From Thermoanaerobacter wiegelii Rt8.B1 (GTDB lineage Bacteria > Bacillota > Thermoanaerobacteria > Thermoanaerobacterales > Thermoanaerobacteraceae), in NCBI RefSeq assembly GCF_000147695.2, contig NC_015958.1, positions 1,666,001-1,730,000 of the forward strand: a DNA stretch of 64,000 nt. The letters are read 5' to 3'. Both the position numbers and the translations under genes were made by a program. Shown here one piece after another: positions 60,202 through 64,000 of this stretch. Under the pieces are notes generated by a model, which saw only the letters and a program-made list of their open reading frames with translations, was not told the DNA's origin and made no database searches. Within the stretch, counting starts at the first letter, position 1; the number at the start of each line of letters is the position of its first letter.

Positions 60202-61653
60202 CTATATTATTTTAAAGTACTGGAGAACTCCAACAATACCCATAAATGTCAATACAATTCCCGATATCACAAGCAAGATAGAAGTTACTGTGTTAAGTTG
60301 GTAAGCTTTAGGCAACATCTTTCGATCTGTCCAGTACATTGCTAAACACCAAATACCACCCGTTAACACGCCACCTATAAGTGATGCAGGGGTAATTATA
60401 CTTACGGGATTTGCACCTGTCCAAACAGCAATAGTACCACCTATAGCAACATAAAGAGCAATTGGTAATTGTAAGCGACGAACCCCTAATTTTCTAATAC
60501 CTTCTATAACAGGCGAAAATGTTTCATAAGTAGTATAAGTGTAGCCTATATAGACACCATACATAGTTCCAAACAAAGCAAGAAAAACAGCAACGTAATA
60601 GAGATAAGTTAACAGTGGATGAATTACTTGTAAAAATTTTACTTGATATGTGAGTAAATCGTTATCTGCTGGTATTAGTTGCTGTGGATGAAGAATTACT
60701 GCTCCATTTACCATGAAACCTATTGTGAACAACACAAGAAGTCCATATGAAACAACATTATCAGTCAAAGCAGCCTTGGTCCAACTCAATCCTTTTTTCA
60801 CTTCTTCAGGATCTTCGCTAAGTGGAATACGCTCACCAGGTTTTAAGTTAATTAAATACTCTCTAATATTATCAAGGTCTTCTCTCCCTAAAGCACCCCA
60901 ACCTTTTTCACGCAGCATACCAGTATAACCAATATAATCATATGTTCCGCCACCAATAGCTCCCATATAAGTAACTATTTCGACCCATACAGGACGTGCT
61001 GCAACGCTTGGATATTTTTGTACTATCCAAGGTTCATACGAAGGGATTCGCGGTATTATAGACCCTATCAACACTTGTACCCAATCAGGTTTTACCGCAA
61101 TTACAGCTGCCAAAATACTTATAACCATTGCAGCAACAATAAATGTCTGTATTTTTTCCATCCTTTCATAGCTACCAGTTATAAAAAGGAGAAATGCTCC
61201 CCAAATCAATATAGTTGCCCATATAGGTTGTGACAAAACATGAGTATTATTAACCATGAAGTTCCCTAGCATACTACCAAGTCCACCTTCCCAAAACGGG
61301 AAGCACATAATTGAGAGTATTCCTAGCATGAGTGGGAACCATCCTTTCGGCCCCGGGAAAACGTAAGCCCAACGGGTCATAGGATGTTCACCGGTAAGAG
61401 TTATATATCGATTTGCTGTATAAGTCATTATCCCCTTCATTATTGCTCCTATTATAAAGGTCCAAAGAATTACATATCCGAATACTGCACCGCCTCTAGA
61501 TGAGAAAAACACTTCACCACTACCTATAGTTATAGAAGCCATTATGGCACCTGGTCCAAAGTACTTTATCAGGTCCTTGAATTTGCCTTTAACTAACTCT
61601 TGAGGTGGCTCTGGATAAGTAATTATCATATCTTTTTTCTCTTCTTTAATCAT
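60202..61653 (-). CDS. Nramp-fold transporter lacking the canonical metal motif
   Basis: 483 residues with 11-12 hydrophobic segments. The N-terminal KYFGPGAIMASITIGSGEV occupies the place of the Nramp helix-1 motif, where metal transporters have DPGN; here it reads IGSGE. The second half of the binding site (MPH-type Met in helix 6) is also not apparent. The context is two sugar-acid-type dehydratases, so a carboxylate or sugar-acid substrate is as plausible as a metal. The start follows AAGGAGGAG. Confidence 0.75.
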   Translation of the reverse strand: MIKEEKKDMIITYPEPPQELVKGKFKDLIKYFGPGAIMASITIGSGEVFFSSRGGAVFGYVILWTFIIGAIMKGIMTYTANRYITLTGEHPMTRWAYVFPGPKGWFPLMLGILSIMCFPFWEGGLGSMLGNFMVNNTHVLSQPIWATILIWGAFLLFITGSYERMEKIQTFIVAAMVISILAAVIAVKPDWVQVLIGSIIPRIPSYEPWIVQKYPSVAARPVWVEIVTYMGAIGGGTYDYIGYTGMLREKGWGALGREDLDNIREYLINLKPGERIPLSEDPEEVKKGLSWTKAALTDNVVSYGLLVLFTIGFMVNGAVILHPQQLIPADNDLLTYQVKFLQVIHPLLTYLYYVAVFLALFGTMYGVYIGYTYTTYETFSPVIEGIRKLGVRRLQLPIALYVAIGGTIAVWTGANPVSIITPASLIGGVLTGGIWCLAMYWTDRKMLPKAYQLNTVTSILLVISGIVLTFMGIVGVLQYFKII

Positions 61654-61768
61654 ACTTTCGCTCCTCCTTTTAGAATTTTTTAAAATGGGTATATCTAGAA
61701 TTTTTTATTTATAGTGTCACACATCTTTATGTTTTCTCACCTCCAACTTTGTAGCATAATTTTCACTC

Positions 61769-62929
61769 TTACAATGACATGGATATCCTTGTAATTCCAA
61801 ATTCTTTGTGCCCCATCACCTCCGATTTTGTAAACCTTCCATTAATTACATCTATCAAGTATAAAAATAATTTTTCTTCTACTTCTGCTAATGTTTCTTT
61901 ACCTAATATTACAGTGCTTGCATTAATGTCTATATCATCGCCCATTTGTTGCCATGTTTGGGGATTTCCAGTAATTTTTATTACAGGACAAATAGGATAA
62001 CCGGTAGGTGTTCCTCTACCAGTTGTAAAAATAATTACTTGACTACCTCCAGCAGCCATTCCTGTCATAGACTCCACATCATGCCCTGGCGTGTCCATAA
62101 TAACTAAGCCTTTTTTAGATGGCCTTTGTGCATAAACTAATATTTCTTGAACTGTGCTGGTTCCTGCTTTATGAATAGCACCCAGTGATTTTTCTTCCAA
62201 CGTTGTAAGGCCACCTTTTACATTGCCCGGCGATGGATTCCCACCTCGAAAATCTACTCCTAGCCTCATATAACGTCTTTCAACCTGATTAATTAATTCT
62301 AAAATTTTTTGACTTAATTCAGGAGTTGCCGCTCGCTTAGCCATAATATGTTCAGCGCCAATAATTTCAGTTGTTTCCGATAAAATAACGGTGCCTCCTA
62401 AATTTACAACGCGATCAGCTACACGACCAGTTACAGGATTTGCCACAATCCCAGATGTAGTATCTGAGCCACCACATTCTGTCCCTAGGATTAATTTCTC
62501 CCATCCAAATGGTTCTCTTTTCATCATTCCTAAATATTCTGCCATTTTTTTTGCTTTTTTTATCCCTTTTTCTACAGTTTGAGCTGTTCCGCCATCTTTT
62601 TGAATAGAAACAAAATCCACTGGTTTTCCACTTTCACCTATGCGAGAAGCTAAATCAGCTGCATCAATACTTTCACATCCTAAACCTACAACTAATACTG
62701 CCCCTACATTTGGATTTTTGCCAATTCCTTCTAAAGTACGAAAAACCATCTCCATATCAGCACCAATCTGAGCACATCCATGCTGATGTGTTACCGGTAT
62801 AGCACCTGGTATTGCTTCCGCAATTAATTCCGTGGCTCTATTTGCACACACCACAGATGATACAATTAATAAATGGTTCCTAATGCCAACTTGATTATCT
62901 TGGCGCCAATAACCTAGCAGCTCTTTCAT
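61769..62929 (-). CDS. UxaA-family dehydratase, large (catalytic) subunit
   Basis: 386 residues matching the C-terminal domain of altronate/galactarate dehydratases. CGGSDTTSGIVANPVTGRV and GTECGG provide metal ligands, HGCAQIG appears near residue 50, and GRGTPTGYPICPVIKITGN near the end. These enzymes remove water from sugar acids. It overlaps the small-subunit gene by 4 bp (ATGA), so they are translationally coupled and together equal one UxaA. The exact substrate (altronate, galactarate, sulfolactate or other) is not determined. Confidence 0.88.
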   Translation of the reverse strand: MKELLGYWRQDNQVGIRNHLLIVSSVVCANRATELIAEAIPGAIPVTHQHGCAQIGADMEMVFRTLEGIGKNPNVGAVLVVGLGCESIDAADLASRIGESGKPVDFVSIQKDGGTAQTVEKGIKKAKKMAEYLGMMKREPFGWEKLILGTECGGSDTTSGIVANPVTGRVADRVVNLGGTVILSETTEIIGAEHIMAKRAATPELSQKILELINQVERRYMRLGVDFRGGNPSPGNVKGGLTTLEEKSLGAIHKAGTSTVQEILVYAQRPSKKGLVIMDTPGHDVESMTGMAAGGSQVIIFTTGRGTPTGYPICPVIKITGNPQTWQQMGDDIDINASTVILGKETLAEVEEKLFLYLIDVINGRFTKSEVMGHKEFGITRISMSL

Positions 62930-63225
62930 AAATCCTTGTCCTCCTTCGAACCGCCCCGTCCTCTGCGACCCTCAATATTGTGGATATGTACATGTTCACC
63001 TGCATGAATATTGGTAAAGGCAACCCCTATGGCTTCTCCATATTTGATAACCTTTTCACCTTTCTGAATGTCTTTAAGTGCCACTTTGTGCCCAAAAGGA
63101 ATAGATTGTAATGCTTTTACCTCTAAGACTACATCTCCTATCAGTATCTCATCTTTTTTTATATCTTTTATTGCTGTGGCTACATTATCATTCTTGTTTA
63201 TAATTACTACATTATTCTTGCTGAT
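62926..63225 (-). CDS. UxaA-family dehydratase, small (SAF-domain) subunit
   Basis: About 99 residues of SAF domain: VVIINKNDNVATAIKDI, IPFGHKVALKDI, VIKYGEAIG and AGEHVHIHN are the standard UxaA N-terminal pattern, the His pair acting in metal binding. The best ribosome binding site (GGGAGGGG) precedes an ATC codon at 63225; no ATG, GTG or TTG is near it. The longer frame to TTG at 63276 has no ribosome binding site. So a rare ATC start, or a start-codon mutation, is likely. Confidence 0.85.
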   Translation of the reverse strand: MSKNNVVIINKNDNVATAIKDIKKDEILIGDVVLEVKALQSIPFGHKVALKDIQKGEKVIKYGEAIGVAFTNIHAGEHVHIHNIEGRRGRGGSKEDKDL

Positions 63226-63276
63226 TTTAATCCCCTCCCTACTTTCCAAAACTTTGCTTAATATAATCGATACCAA

Positions 63277-63412
63277 TTAAGTTAATCAATATATTTTAAA
63301 ATGGAAGAAATTTTATCAGATTGGTTCTCAGATAAGGAATCAAGTATGATAGAATGATCACTAAGAGGCCATCGCACAGGCTTTTAAAATCTATACAGTA
63401 TTTATTTCTAAG
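63277..63412. other. Intergenic gap between the IlvD-like and UxaA genes
   Basis: About 136 bp with an AT-rich start. I see no clear promoter, operator or terminator. Confidence 0.4.
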
Positions 63413-64000
63413 TTATTCTATATATGCACCTTTTGTAGCAGAAACAGCTTTTTCTGTATAGAGTTTCAAAACTCCTCGTCTTTGTTTTTGAGGTTTTTGC
63501 CATTTAGCTCTGCGTTCTTTAAAAACCTCCTCTATCACCTCGCTTGGGCATTCTTTACCCTTAATACCGATAACATTCAATTTTCTTTTTTCTATATCAA
63601 GCTCAACAAGATCACCATCCTCTACAAGAGCAATTGGGCCACCAACAGCTGCTTCAGGGGATACATGCCCAATACATGGCCCTCTTGTCCCTCCAGAAAA
63701 GCGCCCGTCAGTAATCAAAACCACAGAAGCATTTAATTTAGGATCTACAGCAATAGCCTCTGTTGTCATAAGCATTTCTGGCATTCCTGAACCGCGTGGA
63801 CCTTCATATCTAATAAAAAGCACCATTCCAGGCTCTATATTTCCTTCTACAACTGCTTTATAAGCCTCTTCCTCAGAATTAAATACCCTCGCTGGTCCTA
63901 TATGATGCCACATATTTTGAGGAACAGCAGAATATTTAATTACTGCACCCTCCGGAGCAATATTTCCTCTTAACACTGCCACAGAACCAATAAGTTTAGT
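63413..64000 (-). CDS. IlvD/Edd-family dehydratase, C-terminal part (cut by window edge)
   Basis: About 195 codons, open to the window end. [53 protein letters not shown] and [17 protein letters not shown] are the standard C-terminal blocks of dihydroxy-acid and sugar-acid dehydratases. The Fe-S cysteines of the N-terminal half lie outside the window. With UxaA next to it, a sugar-acid dehydratase is possible, but branched-chain amino-acid IlvD cannot be excluded from this part alone. Confidence 0.9.
   Translation of the reverse strand, partial: TKLIGSVAVLRGNIAPEGAVIKYSAVPQNMWHHIGPARVFNSEEEAYKAVVEGNIEPGMVLFIRYEGPRGSGMPEMLMTTEAIAVDPKLNASVVLITDGRFSGGTRGPCIGHVSPEAAVGGPIALVEDGDLVELDIEKRKLNVIGIKGKECPSEVIEEVFKERRAKWQKPQKQRRGVLKLYTEKAVSATKGAYIE

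Overview
The window is a low-GC, mostly minus-strand chromosome segment from a thermophilic, anaerobic, spore-forming Firmicute. The gene content fits Thermoanaerobacter or a close relative: two SspF-like small acid-soluble spore proteins, a spore-type GH18 lipoprotein, sigma-A with DnaG, CggR glycolysis control, sigma-54, PerR, ferredoxin and strong AGGAGG ribosome binding sites. The genus is inferred from gene content and style, not from a database match.

1-29.2 kb is an ordinary housekeeping backbone. It holds hslO (cut by the window edge), csp, a sirtuin, spore and secreted proteins, a NifU-like scaffold, a GAF-type methionine sulfoxide reductase, lgt, a frameshifted M20 amidohydrolase, pepV, a GH18 lipoprotein, manA, deoD, RNase P RNA, yqfO/trmK, five tRNAs (two Val, Ala, a CAU tRNA, Asn), dnaG-sigA behind two Spo0A-box-like sites, dgt and secG. 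The lower-glycolysis operon cggR-gapA-pgk-tpiA-gpmI-eno follows, with a recognisable CggR operator. Then come rpoN, acyP and a Cof-type phosphatase.

29.2-45.2 kb is flanked by two nearly identical 1,649-bp IS copies in direct orientation. Each has its own target duplication, so they are independent insertions. Between them lie perR, a VanW/G5 cell-wall protein, nth-queG-Lon-like protease (overlapping genes), a spore protein, ferredoxin, a winged-helix regulator plus radical SAM enzyme, a chemotaxis receptor with a C-terminal sensor domain, and a TGS/uridine-kinase-type nucleoside kinase. The second IS has landed just upstream of the kinase start.

45.2-56.5 kb is a nest of mobile elements. 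An old ISLre2 carries a younger intact ISLre2 in its left end (9-bp duplication), a frameshifted IS256 in its middle, and a third ISLre2-type element in its right end (9-bp duplication). That third element was itself entered by IS30 and by a three-gene transposon (DUF6431-like protein, DDE integrase, AAA+ ATPase). Beyond a DUF1646 transporter lie IS110 wreckage, with a structured leader that may be a relic bridge RNA, and another ISLre2 end. In five element types the start codon and/or ribosome binding site of the transposase lies in an inverted repeat, an arrangement expected to block translation of read-through mRNA.

56.7-64 kb returns to chromosomal genes: a P-type Ca2+ ATPase, a small membrane protein, and a sugar-acid-like cluster made of an Nramp-fold transporter lacking the canonical metal motif, both halves of a UxaA-type dehydratase, and an IlvD/Edd dehydratase cut by the window end.

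I found no CRISPR array, rRNA, riboswitch or prophage.
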